Of a stretch of DNA of 64,000 bases, positions 38,013-48,409 are shown in pieces. Each line of letters starts with the position of its first letter. The first letter of the stretch is position 1. A model generated the notes under the pieces. That model was given only the letters and a program-made list of their open reading frames with translations, searched no databases and had not been told where the DNA came from. The translations under genes were made by a program, and so were the position numbers. The stretch comes from Polytrichum commune (lineage: Eukaryota > Streptophyta > Polytrichopsida > Polytrichales > Polytrichaceae): positions 19,623,666 through 19,687,665 of the forward strand of contig OX485807.1 of assembly GCA_950295325.1 (NCBI GenBank). The letters run 5' to 3'.

Positions 38013-38015
38013 TTA

Positions 38016-39228
38016 GAATTTTATGCTCTGGTAAGAATACATAAAATTGTATCAAAGGAATGCGAGCCTTATGTGGTCACTCGTCCTCAACAAACACCTC
38101 TTTTCAATGCTATATGGAAAAAATTATTGTTGAGATAGAACACATAAAACGAAAGGTGTTGTGATGAGATTGGAGTATGTCTTTGGAATGTAAATGTCAA
38201 CCAATGGTGAACATAATTGGGAGAACTTGTGTGCACCAAAATTAGAATATTCACGTTGAGGTATCATGATTAGATTTGTATTTCTACTCTTTTTACAAAG
38301 CTTGAAAACCATTATGAGTCACACATGCTAAAAGGATGAGACAATGCCCAAACCAATTCAATGGCCCTTATGGTATGTGGAGTTGGAAATGCCCATATTA
38401 ACGTTTTCCTAAAAAGGACCAAATACAAGAAAAAAATCTCAATTTCCATAAGTAGTTCTATTATTGTATAATCTACCCCTCCTTTGTAAATAAGCTCATG
38501 TTCAAAGAGTTTTTGTACCTATTATTGACCTCACTAGAGTTTAGTCTTGAGATTGACCACTTTCTCGTGGAAACATGTAAATCAAGCTTGAAAAGAAAAA
38601 AATGGAAGTTGCAAGTTTGGTGAGCCTCGCATGTTTGTACATGCAGTATTTGTTGGAGTTGGGAGAAATTTGAACCAACACAACAAAGACAAGATGCACA
38701 TCCAAACACCATATGTATACTATTACACAACGACTAGGGTGTGTTCCCCTTTACTAAATGGGGAACCCCATTAGCTATGATCACCTAGCCTCAAATCATG
38801 GCGTAGTGATTTTAGTCTAGCCTAGCGATGACATACACAACTAGTAGCCCGACACACATGAGGCCCCAAAAACTCATAAACTATGCCATAAGTGACTGGA
38901 GGAATGAATAAATGGGGTGTTTGGCCTAGTTGTTAGTTTCCTCTCATAAATTGATAAGTACTTAGGCTAAGTATTGCTTATTTTGCAAGGGTGGTCCAAC
39001 ATAAGTGGAGAATGTTTTTCATGAAATTCTCAAGATTTTCAGCACTAGGGGTGCAACACCCTAATGTTGAGTAGCGCTCGTTTAAGGATAACTCTAATAG
39101 AGCCACATAGTGTATGTCCTTATCATTATTTTTGGTCCAAACACAAAAATGGCCTCCACCCAAGGCCTTCCCATCGAGTCCCTCCAAAACATATAAAGTA
39201 GGTGCATGGTGACTCCCATGAGAGTTAT
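38016..39228. other. Spacer with a dispersed repeat
   Basis: No gene. The block near 38975-39075 (CATAAGTGG, GCACTAGGGGTGCAACACC, TGTTGAG) recurs in worn form near 55146-55245, and its start also near 53215. The family is unknown. Confidence 0.45.
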
Positions 39229-39807
39229 AAGTACACCGTTCATGGTATTTAGTGTCACGTACGTTAGTTGCGTAGGGGCCGAACTGGATGCCTAGAGGTC
39301 TCAAAGTGTCACGTCTGCTAATTGCCAATATAACACTATTCATCCACACAAGTGACATTTATTTATTTTATTTTATTATAACATCCTAGCATTTTAGCAT
39401 AGCGCATTGGGATACCTTTTTTCTTCTTCTTTTTGAGAGAGAAGGCCAACAAAGCCACCGCCAAATGCATTAATACCAAGAAAACACGCCCTCGCCGAGG
39501 GGAGGTGGAACCCCTCAGGCGCAAAACACCGCCGCCACGTAAAGAGTAACAACAACCGACCCCCACCATGTACAACCCACAGGTCCCACCAAGCCAGGGA
39601 CCACCCCCCATGCCACCAGTGTTCAAGATTGAAGTCTTCAATGCCCTTCAAACGCGATTTGGCCCTTCAAAATATACCTCTCTCAAAACAACCCTTCAAA
39701 ATGCAACCCCAAACTCAAAATGAAAACTTCACTTGACGTCCTCAAAAATTTTACACCCGTCAACACTGTAGCGCTACAGTGACGAGGAGGTCGCTACAGT
39801 AATGAGG

Positions 39808-40422
39808 AGGTCGCTACAGTGACAACCTCAACACCTAGCAAATGATTCATTCAACATCGATTTGACTTGGAATTCAACTTTTTAGGTCTTGCAAACGATT
39901 GGAATCCAACCCTTTCTTTGGTAAGCATTGAGTCAGTGTTGTAGTGTGATGTGATTCAATCAATGTGAAATCAGTGCTGATTTGGGTCTACAAATTTAAA
40001 GGTTTGTGATGTAATTCACAGACTAATCACGAATGAATGTTTTTTGTGGGGTGAAGGCCAACACACTGGTAGTGGTGGAGCATGATGGTGGGGTTCTGAA
40101 AGGATCATCAATTAGTGCAATTGCAGCTGCGAGTGCATTAGGGGAAGGAAGCACAGTCGTGGAGGTCGCTACAGTGACAACCTCAACACCTAGCAAATGA
40201 TTCATTCAACATCGATTTGACTTGGAATTCAACTTTTTAGGTCTTGCAAAAGATTGGAATCCAACCCTTTCTTTGGTAAGCATTGAGTCAGTGTTGTAGT
40301 GTGATGTGATTCAATCAATGTGAAATCAGTGCTGATTTGGGTCTACAAATTTAAAGGTTTGTGATGTAATTCACAGGCTAATCACGAATGAATGTTTTTT
40401 GTGGGGCGAAGGCCAGCACACT
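39808..40422 (+). repeat. Direct duplication of 260 bp inside the hAT element
   Basis: Copies 39808-40067 and 40163-40422 are nearly identical, for example AACACCTAGCAAATGATTCA, AGCATTGAGTCAGTGTTGT and CGAATGAATGTTTTTTGTG. The 95 bases between them are almost exactly the captured exon fragment. Confidence 0.9.
40057..40160 (+). pseudogene. ETFA: Captured exon fragment of electron transfer flavoprotein alpha subunit
   Basis: ETF-alpha is the FAD-binding mitochondrial subunit that passes electrons from acyl-CoA dehydrogenases to ETF-QO. Reading from 40057 the sequence encodes ANTLVVVEHDGG, VLKGSSISAIAAASALGEG and STV. This matches the N-terminus of mature plant ETF-alpha (pattern TL.(L/V)AEH..G..K, then AA..LGE.S). 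The reading frame is open from an ATG at 40033 to a stop at 40198. Only about 35 codons of homology exist; the FAD domain is absent. It lies between the two 260-bp copies inside a hAT element, so it is a transduplicated fragment, not a gene. Confidence 0.75.
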
Positions 40423-40503
40423 AGTTTCGTAGACACTATCTGGGTGAAAGTTTTGGCCTGACAACCAAACACCTAGGAAAGTTTTTCCGCGAGGTGGTAC
40501 CCA

Positions 40504-41193
40504 ATGGGCAGATATTGTATGTTGATAGTTTTGGGTGTGAAAAAAATGCATATCTTGCATTATGATTCCATGCCCGAGTGTGACGTAGGAGGCTCATTGG
40601 AGGCATGCATCATGTTGGGGAGGCAGTATGTGCAGAAGATCATCGATTCACTCAATGATCGATTTCCTGACTTGTCCATTTTCAATGCGGCCCGGCTTTT
40701 TAGCCCGAAGCACTATCCCGTAGATGAATTGGACAGAGGGACATTAACGGAACAATGGTTGAACCGGTTGGTGACACATTTCCGTTGCAGCGATGACCTT
40801 GTTAATCAATGCAATGCGGAATTGCTAGAATTCGTGGAGATGTTATGTTCCGTTTGTGAACGCCGAAGTATGCAAGAAGCTTGGGTTTTTTGTGGCAATG
40901 ACCGGGAGTTCATGATTAATTGGCCAACTATGATGTCGCTATGGCAAGCCATACTTGTGATCCCAACTAGCACTGATGTTTGTGAGCGTGGTTTTTCAAA
41001 GCAAAATTGGGTTAAGAGTGAAAGGAGAACTAGACTCAACCTTGACACACTAGATGCTTTAATGAGGGTTAGTCTAAATGGGTTAGGAGTTGAATTCATG
41101 GATTGGGATAGTATTTTTGAATCTTGGAAAATTGGCACAAGAACCAACAAGCGTAGGGCATTATCACTAGAAGAGGTGGAGTTAGATGGTTGA
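40504..41193 (+). pseudogene. hAT transposase, C-terminal fragment with dimerisation domain
   Basis: The last about 190 residues match plant hAT transposases: DLSIFNAARLFSPKHYP, then LWQAILVIPTSTDVCERGFS, KSERRTRLNLDTLDALMR, the hAT C-terminal dimerisation region. Residues before about 38 are not recognisable. The upstream BED zinc finger and first catalytic residues are missing, replaced by the duplication and captured exon. It may still be translated as a truncated product, with stop TGA at 41191. Confidence 0.85.
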
Positions 41194-41608
41194 TTCTTAA
41201 TTCTTCACATTGTATTGGAAGCATGCACCATATAAATCATGCATAAGTTTAATATGAGTTTTTTATATTTTATTTCTATATTACTGAATTGACGTCTTGA
41301 ATTTGAACTAGCCCTTCAACCGAAGGGCTCAAATTTTAGAGCCCTTCAAAATGAAACTCATATGAGGGCTTCAATCTTGAACACTGCATGCCACCTACCC
41401 ACATTGGGATACTTGAGATGATGCTTTTGCATTATAGTATCCAAGGGGAGGATATTAGTAAGCACACTAATGGCAAGTGTCATGTGTTTACATCTTAATA
41501 TGCAAGAGAAAGATATTCTTGAACATGCTAATGTCAAGCATCATTTGTGCACACTTTTTAGTCAATGTGTATATACTAGGCACACCACCTCATAACACTA
41601 TTGAACAT

Positions 41609-41735
41609 GCTCGCGCCCAGATATTAATAAACGCAAATCGCAAATCGCACTTGCACATGCTCATGCTAAGATATTAATAAACACAAGCGGCACTTGAACA
41701 TGATCGTGTCGAGATATTAATAAACGCAAGCGTAC
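41609..41735 (+). repeat. Three-unit minisatellite
   Basis: Three units share GATATTAATAAACGCAA or AACACAA followed by GC and CTTG(A/C)ACATG, spaced about 45-60 bases. Confidence 0.8.
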
Positions 41736-41869
41736 TTGAACATTGAATGAGGTGACAAAAATGGCAAAGTTGTTGGTAGTTCTTTTGACCTTTGCATGCG
41801 CCTCAAAATAGGGTAAGTGAATCTAGGACACGCGTGAAAGTAAATAGCATATATGGAAACGGTGTAGTG

Positions 41870-42577
41870 CTCCCAAAGTGACATGGGCAGATAAGCATCC
41901 CCGTCAGCGAGAGAAGAGATGTGTTGGAATCCCGGGGGGTCCACGCTTATTAATGAACAGTAAATAACTACATAGATTATAATTACCATGGCTTGCTACG
42001 AAGCCAAGCTTTAATAGGAGGAAATCTAGCTACATGCATGTCCGCTAAATTGTTGCAAAAGTTAACTACACTAAATAAACCCAAGTGTCCGAGTCCAACC
42101 CCGGAGAGAAGGAATTACCGTGTACGAGTGTACGTCTCATCCACCCAACATTCAAATCAAAAAACTTGGCCTCTTGTAGATTTGTTGTTGATGCATCTCA
42201 AGTGATCTCGAGTGGATTAATCCCAAGGTCTTTAAAAGTGCATTGATTATCTTGACTAGTGCGTGTTATTGTTCATAGTTACGCATTATGATAACGTCTT
42301 ACTTAGGAGTCCAAATTTTCACTAACCGAAGTTTAGTAGGTTGTTTGGACAGTATGGAACATAAATGACTTTGCTTGGTAACCCTACATACATGAAGTGC
42401 GGCTTTTTAAAGAAGAAGAAACCTACGCGTCAATTGATGCATTAGAAATTGAAATGACACGTACTACTGGGCATGTGACATCGAGGCGATAGTTCAGAGA
42501 GGAAAATGTAGATGTCAGTTGACATTCATTTTTTGTTTTTGAAAACATCATGTGACACTTTAGATTTGAACATCAAA
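41870..42577. other. Spacer without recognised gene
   Basis: Nothing recognisable on either strand. Confidence 0.4.
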
Positions 42578-42683
42578 TGCAATTTTGTCAAACATACACA
42601 ATGATCGTAATTCCCTCTCTCTTTGGCCCCCTCGGCCCCCTCGGCCCCCTAGAATGATGAAGGAAAAGAAAGGGAAAGTCATC

Positions 42684-42836
42684 CGAGATGACCCTGAACT
42701 ACCGGAGGATAGTGGAGAGGTGTCCAAAACCAAATGAAACGGTTGGCGGTTCGATTCCCAGCTACGAAATCTTCTTTTTACTTGACGGGAAAACTAGCCA
42801 GGTGGCTACATGTGCCTCGTGTGTTTCCAAAAAGGT
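42684..42836 (+). mobile_element. SINE-like element with Pol III boxes
   Basis: TAGTGGAGAGG at 42710-42720 fits the box A consensus TRGYNNARNNG. GGTTCGATTCC at 42748-42758 is a perfect box B. The 27-base spacing between them is in the range seen in tRNA-type promoters. No cloverleaf tRNA fits, so this is best read as a tRNA-derived SINE. A second copy at 42931-43085 keeps box A and has box B worn to ATTTCGATTCC. Confidence 0.65.
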
Positions 42837-42930
42837 CAAATGCGGTTTTGTTAAACATACACACCGATCATAATTCCCTCTCTCTTTGGCCCCCTAGAAT
42901 GATGAGGGAAAAGAAAGGGAAAATCATCCG

Positions 42931-43085
42931 AGATGACCCTGAACTACCGGAGGATAGTGGAGAGGTGTCCAAAATGAAATGAAACAGTTGGCATTTCGAT
43001 TCCCAGCTGTGAAATATTCTCTTTACTTGATGGGAAAAACAAGCCAGGTGGCTACATGCGCCTCGTGTGTTTCCAAAAAGGGGAA
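42931..43085 (+). mobile_element. SINE-like element, second tandem copy
   Basis: Same body as the copy at 42684. Box A is at 42955-42965; box B is altered at its first bases (near 42992-43003). Followed by an A-rich stretch (GAAAAAAAAGGAAAAATG) that could be its tail. Confidence 0.6.
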
Positions 43086-43290
43086 GAAAAAAAAGGAAAA
43101 ATGAAAGTCCCAGTCCGTGCACACAGTAGAGACTCGGAGTTGACCTCCAATTATAGGAGGCAGTGAAAAGGATTGTGTCAGGATGAGTGCAAAGGGTGAA
43201 CTAACTTATCATGGCTTGCCATTTGACTTACTTATTTTATTAACTGCCTCTGCCAAGTCGCACCCAGGAAGTTTCATAAAGGGAAAGGCA

Positions 43291-43796
43291 GGCCTAATTA
43301 ACTTCACACACGAGACTGAGAGCCCGTGACCAATACACTTCAAGCACTCCCGTTGGTGGAAAAGGCGGAGCCGGTCCAATTTCGATTTACACTACCCTTG
43401 AGGGACCAACGGAGTATGCGAGTGCAAGATGGATGTAAAGTCTGCAGGGATTCCTACATGGCATCGAATGGATCATGTTTCATGGTCACTTGGACTTTTT
43501 TCAAAAACCACTTCTTGGAGGTAGGCCTAACACAAAACCGGGAGACCATGGCACTCCGAACGCTCACAACCGTTGATTTATCTTATTTTGATTTATCACA
43601 TGTGAGGACTTGCATGAATATAAATTCATCGAACTAGCATTTGGTCGAGGGCCCAATCACATATGACTTCACACTACACTTGAGGGTCCAGGACCACACT
43701 ACATGATTTTGGAAGTGTCTTGGGACAACCTTTGGACACTTTCTTTTGGGCCCTCACAATTTCATGGTCACGGCTCTTGGCTTGTGTGTGAAGTGG
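43291..43796 (+). mobile_element. Non-autonomous PIF/Harbinger element (485-bp subfamily), worn ends
   Basis: Left end GGCC then a small change and ACTTCACACACGAGACTGAG; right end GGCTTGTGTGTGAAGTGG with the last CCC lost. The interior matches 47062-47546: AGCCCGTGACCA, AAGCACTC(C/T)CGTTGGTGGA, TTGAGGGACCAA. Confidence 0.75.
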
Positions 43797-43806
43797 TGTT
43801 TGTTGA

Positions 43807-44142
43807 GGGCCATTTCACACACAAGCCAAGGGTTGTGATGTCGTAATTGTGAGGGTCCTTGGACTCTCATTCAAAGACTCTATCATATGTTTAACTAACA
43901 CGGTCTACTGGAATTTGCATTAGGCCCATCTCCTAGAGGTATGCATGACATAAATTCATGTGAATCACAAAACATTGTGCAATAATTTTTCATGTAGGAA
44001 TCCATGTAGACTTTTCATCCATGATAATTTCTTTGGACCCTTAGGCCTTCACCTTCTAGTATGAAGTGAACTTAGACAGTCTCAAACTTTTTGACCAATG
44101 AGAGATCTTGGAATGCAGTGGTCACAAGCCTTCAAGTGGCCC
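43807..44142 (-). mobile_element. Non-autonomous PIF/Harbinger element (590-bp subfamily), internally deleted
   Basis: Starts GGGCCATTTCACACACAAGC after TGA (43804-43806), ends AAGTGGCCC at 44142. Same order of blocks as 47589-48178 but only 336 bp. It begins ten bases after the previous element ends. Confidence 0.75.
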
Positions 44143-45299
44143 TCGGGGTCAAGTGAGTGCATGGGAGAGATATGCAAGAAAAATGCCTACAAATCTTACC
44201 TTCTATGGTTAACCCCCCCCCCCCTTTCCTCTTCCCAAGTTCTCATCCATGTTGTCACAATTTTGTGTAATGTGTATTTTCTTGTCATTTTTCCCATTCA
44301 CACAGTAAGGCACATTTTCATTCATTTTTAAGTTGTCCTTCAATCAAGACTTTTCAATCCATGAGGAAATTTACCTATCAAACCTCACATTTTGGTAATT
44401 TTTTTGGGTGGGGGGGGGGGTGAGGGGGAGGTTCAAAATGTTATTTAAAATATTTTCAAGGCTTTGAGCCTTTATTGACCCATAATGAGCATGTCTTTGC
44501 CCATGGAGCCAAAAGAGTGTTTTGGACCATGGAGTTTGGTTCACTCCGTGAGACTTGACCCTTATCACATGTATTTCATGTATCTTGAATACATTATATA
44601 AAGAGAAGACTTGCACGTGATGTTGATGCTTTGTTTATATTCTTGATTGTATTTAATGTTTGTTGGATCAAACGGCATGCTTCGTAACATTTCTCAGTGT
44701 GCATCAACTATAGTTTTTTCGTTTGTCCTTACTGTTCTTAGCCGCCAACACATTGAAAACATAACAATGTTAGTGCAATTCCCCGCATTCATGATAAGTT
44801 GGATAAGTCCTCCGTCAATGAGGAATCTCACATGTGAGACACATGTTCATAAGAATTGACATTTGATGATGGTCCCAATCTTACCTCAAGTACATTTATT
44901 GCAGGCTACACCTCTCCCCATGGCATGCCTACACCCATGTGCCAAAGACAACCCTATAATGTTGTCCCCCACCTATGGTCTTCTACTATTTTAAAAGCAA
45001 GATAGACAAAGGGATTGTGAAACAATTTATGTAAAACCCTTTTTTCAAAAAAGATCACCAAATATAAGCTAAAGAAATGTCATTTTTTCCATTTTTAGGA
45101 TGTAAAATACAATCCATGCAAGGGGACAAGCCCCAAGAAAACCATTCACAAAGCCGTAGATTTTGCTTAAGAAACCACTAAGGAAATGGCGAGCACTAAG
45201 AAACCACTAAGGAAAACAAAGTTGTCACACCAACCACCACGTAGTAGGAACCCACACCTAACCTTCGCAAAAATATGCTTGCATGTAACACTTGCTCAA
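44143..45299. other. Spacer with homopolymer runs
   Basis: No gene. Runs of C at 44214-44224 and of G near 44411-44420. A TATA-like ATTATATAAAGAG sits near 44592-44604 with no gene after it. Confidence 0.4.
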
Positions 45300-45301
45300 T
45301 A

Positions 45302-45828
45302 CTCCCTCCGTTTCATATCAAAAGTTATGTTTCACTAAATATGTGGGATTAAGGTCATTTTTCGCATTTTTAGCACGAAATTGTGTGCGTTGTATAGCTC
45401 TCACTAAGCACTTTCCGGTGAGCTAGGGGTGTCCAAAAAAAAATCAAAATTTTTTTAACGCCAATTTCATTGGAAGCCCGTCATTTTGGGCGGATGGCAC
45501 TGAAGCTCATTTGCTAATGAGTAGTGAGGTTGAGACTCGTGCTCCTTAAGGTTTTTGTTTAGGGTTAGGGTTTTTGAGAAGAAACGGCATGGCGATGTCC
45601 ATTTATGATGAAATCGATGTTGACGGTGATGCTCACGGAGTGGAGATTGTTAAATAAGTGTAAATTGTTAGTTGATTGACTTGGTAGTTCATCAGCAACA
45701 ACATTTACATTGTTTACAGCAACATTCCAATTCGTTTGACGAAGTTTGAAAGAAATTTCACCAAACGTATCTTTTGTTTCGTAACGCAAATTATGTCCAA
45801 ACGTAACTTTTAATATGAAACAGAGGGA
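45302..45828. mobile_element. Stowaway-like (Tc1/mariner) non-autonomous element, 527 bp
   Basis: Ends CTCCCTCCGTTTCATAT and ATATGAAACAGAGGGAG are the classic Stowaway-type inverted repeat, flanked by TA on both sides (45300-45301 and 45829-45830). It is longer than most Stowaway MITEs. A short ATG-led frame near 45588 is open for only about 22 codons. Transposase not recognisable. Confidence 0.9.
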
Positions 45829-45842
45829 GTAGTTGCCAACAC

Positions 45843-45970
45843 ATAAGACTACATCATTTATGGTATTTAGTGTCACATACTTAACAATGCCATATATCCT
45901 AATTGGAGACGTATGCTAGGTTACACTAATGATCAGCAACTTCACCATTAGCGTCACCTCATGACACTTG
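45843..45970. mobile_element. CACTA-like element fragment
   Basis: GACTACATCATTTATGGTAT then TTTAGTGTCACATAC matches the left terminus of the elements at 34.1 and 39.2 kb. Only the end is preserved. Confidence 0.5.
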
Positions 45971-46167
45971 ACGTTCACTTGCTTTAATTGATATTTTGAC
46001 ATAAGTGTATTTCATAGTGTATAAGGGACAAGTTATGTTTGTCAGAGAATATCTTATTCTACCTCGGGTAGAATTGGGCATTCTTACCGACCCGTTTTCC
46101 CTTGGTTTCTTGATTACCTTATTGGAGTACCAAGTTTGTCGCATTACCGGGAATTACTATCACTAAT

Positions 46168-46393
46168 CAGTAATCAAGGAGATTTTTGGACATAATCAAT
46201 CGAGATCCTAGTGTTTGCAAGTCCAACCAGTTACATGTTGACATCCTTCGGTTTTCCTTTATTAAATTAAGATATGTTCTACAAATTCCTCTAAAATGAT
46301 CGGTAATTTTCTTGCAGTCTTGAACTTCAACCGGTTATTTCTCAAACTCAACCGGTTCATCTATAACTAATTGCCGGTTCTCCCCGATCATTG
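46168..46393 (-). mobile_element. Non-autonomous hAT element, 226 bp
   Basis: Begins CAGTAATCAAGGAGATTTTT and ends CCCCGATCATTG, opposite to the copy at 28689. Interior TCCAACCAGTTACATGTTG and CAACCGGTTATTTCTCAAAC match the family. No target duplication is visible. Confidence 0.75.
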
Positions 46394-46695
46394 GATAGAT
46401 GATGCCAACTCCATTATCTTACTGGTAGAGGGCATCATCCATTGATCACGTTGCCAAGCAATTTGTGATTTGCATAATCACACAATGTAGGCACAATGTT
46501 TGTGAAATGATTGCACCATTTATGGTATTAAGTGCCACTTACTTGAGGAGAAAACACATTTAACTACAAACTTAGTGTTCTTGTACACAAATTACAACAA
46601 GTAGTATGGAGATAATAGAACATCCCAAGCTTTATTTGGTAAAGACTTCTCACAAAAAGAATTAAGTTACATCATTGCGTGTTTCTCAACTTATA

Positions 46696-46696
<1 letters not shown>

Positions 46697-46736
<40 letters not shown>
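46697..46736. repeat. (TG)n(TA)n microsatellite
   Basis: TG repeats followed by about 13 TA repeats. Confidence 0.9.
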
Positions 46737-46739
<3 letters not shown>

Positions 46740-47061
46740 TTAGTGTGACATAAAATTCAACATGCCATGATAATTAGAAACACATCCACGACTTGCCTTG
46801 TGACAACAAGTGTCCGATGCCATCAAGTGATTGCAAGATCACACCATGAATTGATGAAAAATAGTGTGGGTGGCATTAAATCAGATAGCATAGTGTAATA
46901 AGCGACATCAAAGACCATTACAAATTGCGGTGGTCTATCAAGTTTGAGAAAAGTAGCTTTGCCATAGCATTGTAAAATGGCATCCTTGTTATGCACTTGG
47001 CTCTTGGCTTAAATAAGGTATTTGAGCCTAATTTGATTGCTCCTTTCAATCAGACAACTGA
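46737..47061. other. Spacer
   Basis: No gene or known repeat family recognised in these roughly 325 bases. Confidence 0.4.
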
Positions 47062-47546
47062 GGGCCACTTCACACACGGGACTGAGAGCCCGTGACCATC
47101 GCACTTCAAGCACTCTCGTTGGTGGAAATGGCGGAGCCGGTCCAAGTTCGCTTCACGCTACGCTTGAGGGACCAATGGAGTGTGTGAGTGCAGGATGGAT
47201 GTAAAGTCTACATGGAGTCCTACATGGCATCGAATGGATCATGTTTCATACCCACTCGGACTATTTTCAACAACCACCTCTTGGACATAGGCCTAACACA
47301 AAACTAGGAGATTGTGGCACTTCGAACACTCACAACCATTTCTTTATTCTAATTTATTATGTGTGAGGACCTACATAAATAGAAATTCATTGAAACAACA
47401 TTTGGTTGAGGACCCGGTCACACATGACTTCACACCACACTTGAGGGTCCGTGGCTTGGAGGTGTCTTGAAACGGCCTTTGGACACTTTCTTTTGGGTTG
47501 TCACAATTTCATGGTCACGGCTCTTGGCTCCTGTGTGAAGTGGCCC
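47062..47546 (+). mobile_element. Non-autonomous PIF/Harbinger element, 485 bp
   Basis: Ends GGGCCACTTCACACACGGGA and CCTGTGTGAAGTGGCCC with identical TGA flanks (47059-47061 and 47547-47549). Same length as the split copy at 58043-60679 once its insertion is removed. Confidence 0.9.
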
Positions 47547-47588
47547 TGATTTGAGTGATGTGTGGTTAGGCATGCTACATGGATCTAA

Positions 47589-48178
47589 GGGCCACTTCAC
47601 ACATGAGCCAAGAGCCGTGACCTTGTAATGGTGAGAACCCTTGACTCTCATCCAAAGGTTGTACCATGGGTGTTGGGAAAGCCATTTTATGTAGTCTTGG
47701 GCCCTCAAGCATAGTGTGAAGAGAGAACGAACCATGTTGCGGGATCATTGCATATTTTGTTGGCAGAAAAGAGGGGAGGATTTGGTTTAACATGATATGT
47801 CTCAAACTTTGTCAATTTAAGAGAATTACTTGGTGGTGTTTGTTTGTCTTGGAATATGTTATGGAAACTGCCATGCAGTCTATCCTGAAATTTGTCCTAT
47901 TGGAAAAATTTATTAAAGAAGTCTCGGTCTCCCGGAATTTGCGTCAGGCCCACCTCTTGGAGATGGGTCTGACGCAAATTCTAGTAAACCATGCACCCTT
48001 ATCCATAACATGCCATGTAGAACTCCATGTAGACTTTTCATCCACAACCTTTTCTTTGGGCCTTTAGGACTTCACCTCGTAGTGTGAAGTGAACTTGAAC
48101 AGTCTCCGCCTTTTCGACCAATAAGAGCTCTTACATTCCCATGGTGAGGGGCCTTCAGCCTTGTGTGTGAAGTGGCCC
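47589..48178 (-). mobile_element. Non-autonomous PIF/Harbinger element, 590 bp
   Basis: Ends GGGCCACTTCACACATGAGC and TTGTGTGTGAAGTGGCCC with identical TAA flanks (47586-47588 and 48179-48181). Reverse complement of the subfamily at 25703-26292, exactly the same length, with the same internal hairpin near 47927-47995. Confidence 0.92.
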
Positions 48179-48409
48179 TAAGAAGGGACATGAAAAAATC
48201 ATGTGTTCCGAAGAGATCGGACTGTCCTCAATTTTTAATTTTCAGGAACTACTTAACACTGAGTTAGTCATTTAATAATCAAGCACGCATACAACAGTTT
48301 CATGATTTTTTAATCATATTTTGTGCAACATACTAATGAAGCCTAGAGTCACGGCTCTCTTTCCAAATGGGGAGGTAAGCCTAAGGCTAGGTTTGATTGC
48401 CAGATTCGA

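Larger units (their letters stand above)
39617..41386 (+). mobile_element. hAT transposon, 1,770 bp, internally deleted, with 8-bp duplication
   Basis: Ends CAGTGTTCAAGATTGAAG and CTTCAATCTTGAACACTG are a perfect 18-bp TIR. Flanks CATGCCAC at 39609-39616 and 41387-41394 are identical. Subterminal CCCTTCAAA motifs occur at both ends, and the left side carries three copies of GAGGTCGCTACAGT-like units near 39765-39822. It holds a transposase C-terminus and a captured exon, but no catalytic N-terminal part, so it is not autonomous. Confidence 0.95.
39416..41401 (-). mobile_element. Short retroposon with 11-bp target duplication, itself interrupted
   Basis: Flanks CATTGGGATAC at 39405-39415 and 41402-41412 are identical. 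Read on the minus strand, about 208 bp remain after removing the hAT element, ending in an A/G-rich tail (AAAAAGAAGAAGAAAAAAGG). This looks like a 5'-truncated LINE 3' end. No Pol III box seen, so a SINE is less likely. Confidence 0.65.
39229..41869. mobile_element. CACTA-like element interrupted by nested insertions
   Basis: Left terminus GTACACCGTTCATGGTATTT then AGTGTCACG; right terminus CGGTGTAGTG, whose complement is CACTACACCG. The interior matches the element at 34.1-34.6 kb on both sides of the insertion (39229-39415 and 41402-41869). Own length is about 0.65 kb. The right half has expanded a short internal repeat at 41609-41735. Target duplication not resolved. Confidence 0.65.
42578..43085 (+). 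repeat. Tandem duplication of a unit of about 250 bp containing a SINE-like body
   Basis: Unit 1 is about 42578-42836 and unit 2 about 42837-43085. Both run from CAAATGC(A/G) through CCCTCTCTCTTTGGCCCCCT and AATGATGA(A/G)GG to GCCTCGTGTGTTTCCAAAAA. Unit 1 carries two extra CTCGGCCCC steps. Confidence 0.9.

Noticed and set aside
38978-39358. 126-codon open frame on the minus strand
   Set aside because: Spans a dispersed repeat and the terminus of the CACTA-like element; no protein family seen.
40504-40616. First 37 codons of the hAT frame as true transposase N-terminus
   Set aside because: No BED finger or other hAT feature; the homology starts near RQYVQKIIDSLNDRF.
41609-41735. CRISPR-like spaced repeats
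   Set aside because: Only three imperfect units in plant DNA inside a transposon; a minisatellite.
42710-42758. tRNA gene suggested by perfect box B
   Set aside because: No acceptor or anticodon stems can be paired around the boxes and there is no CCA-side pairing; SINE-like reading preferred.
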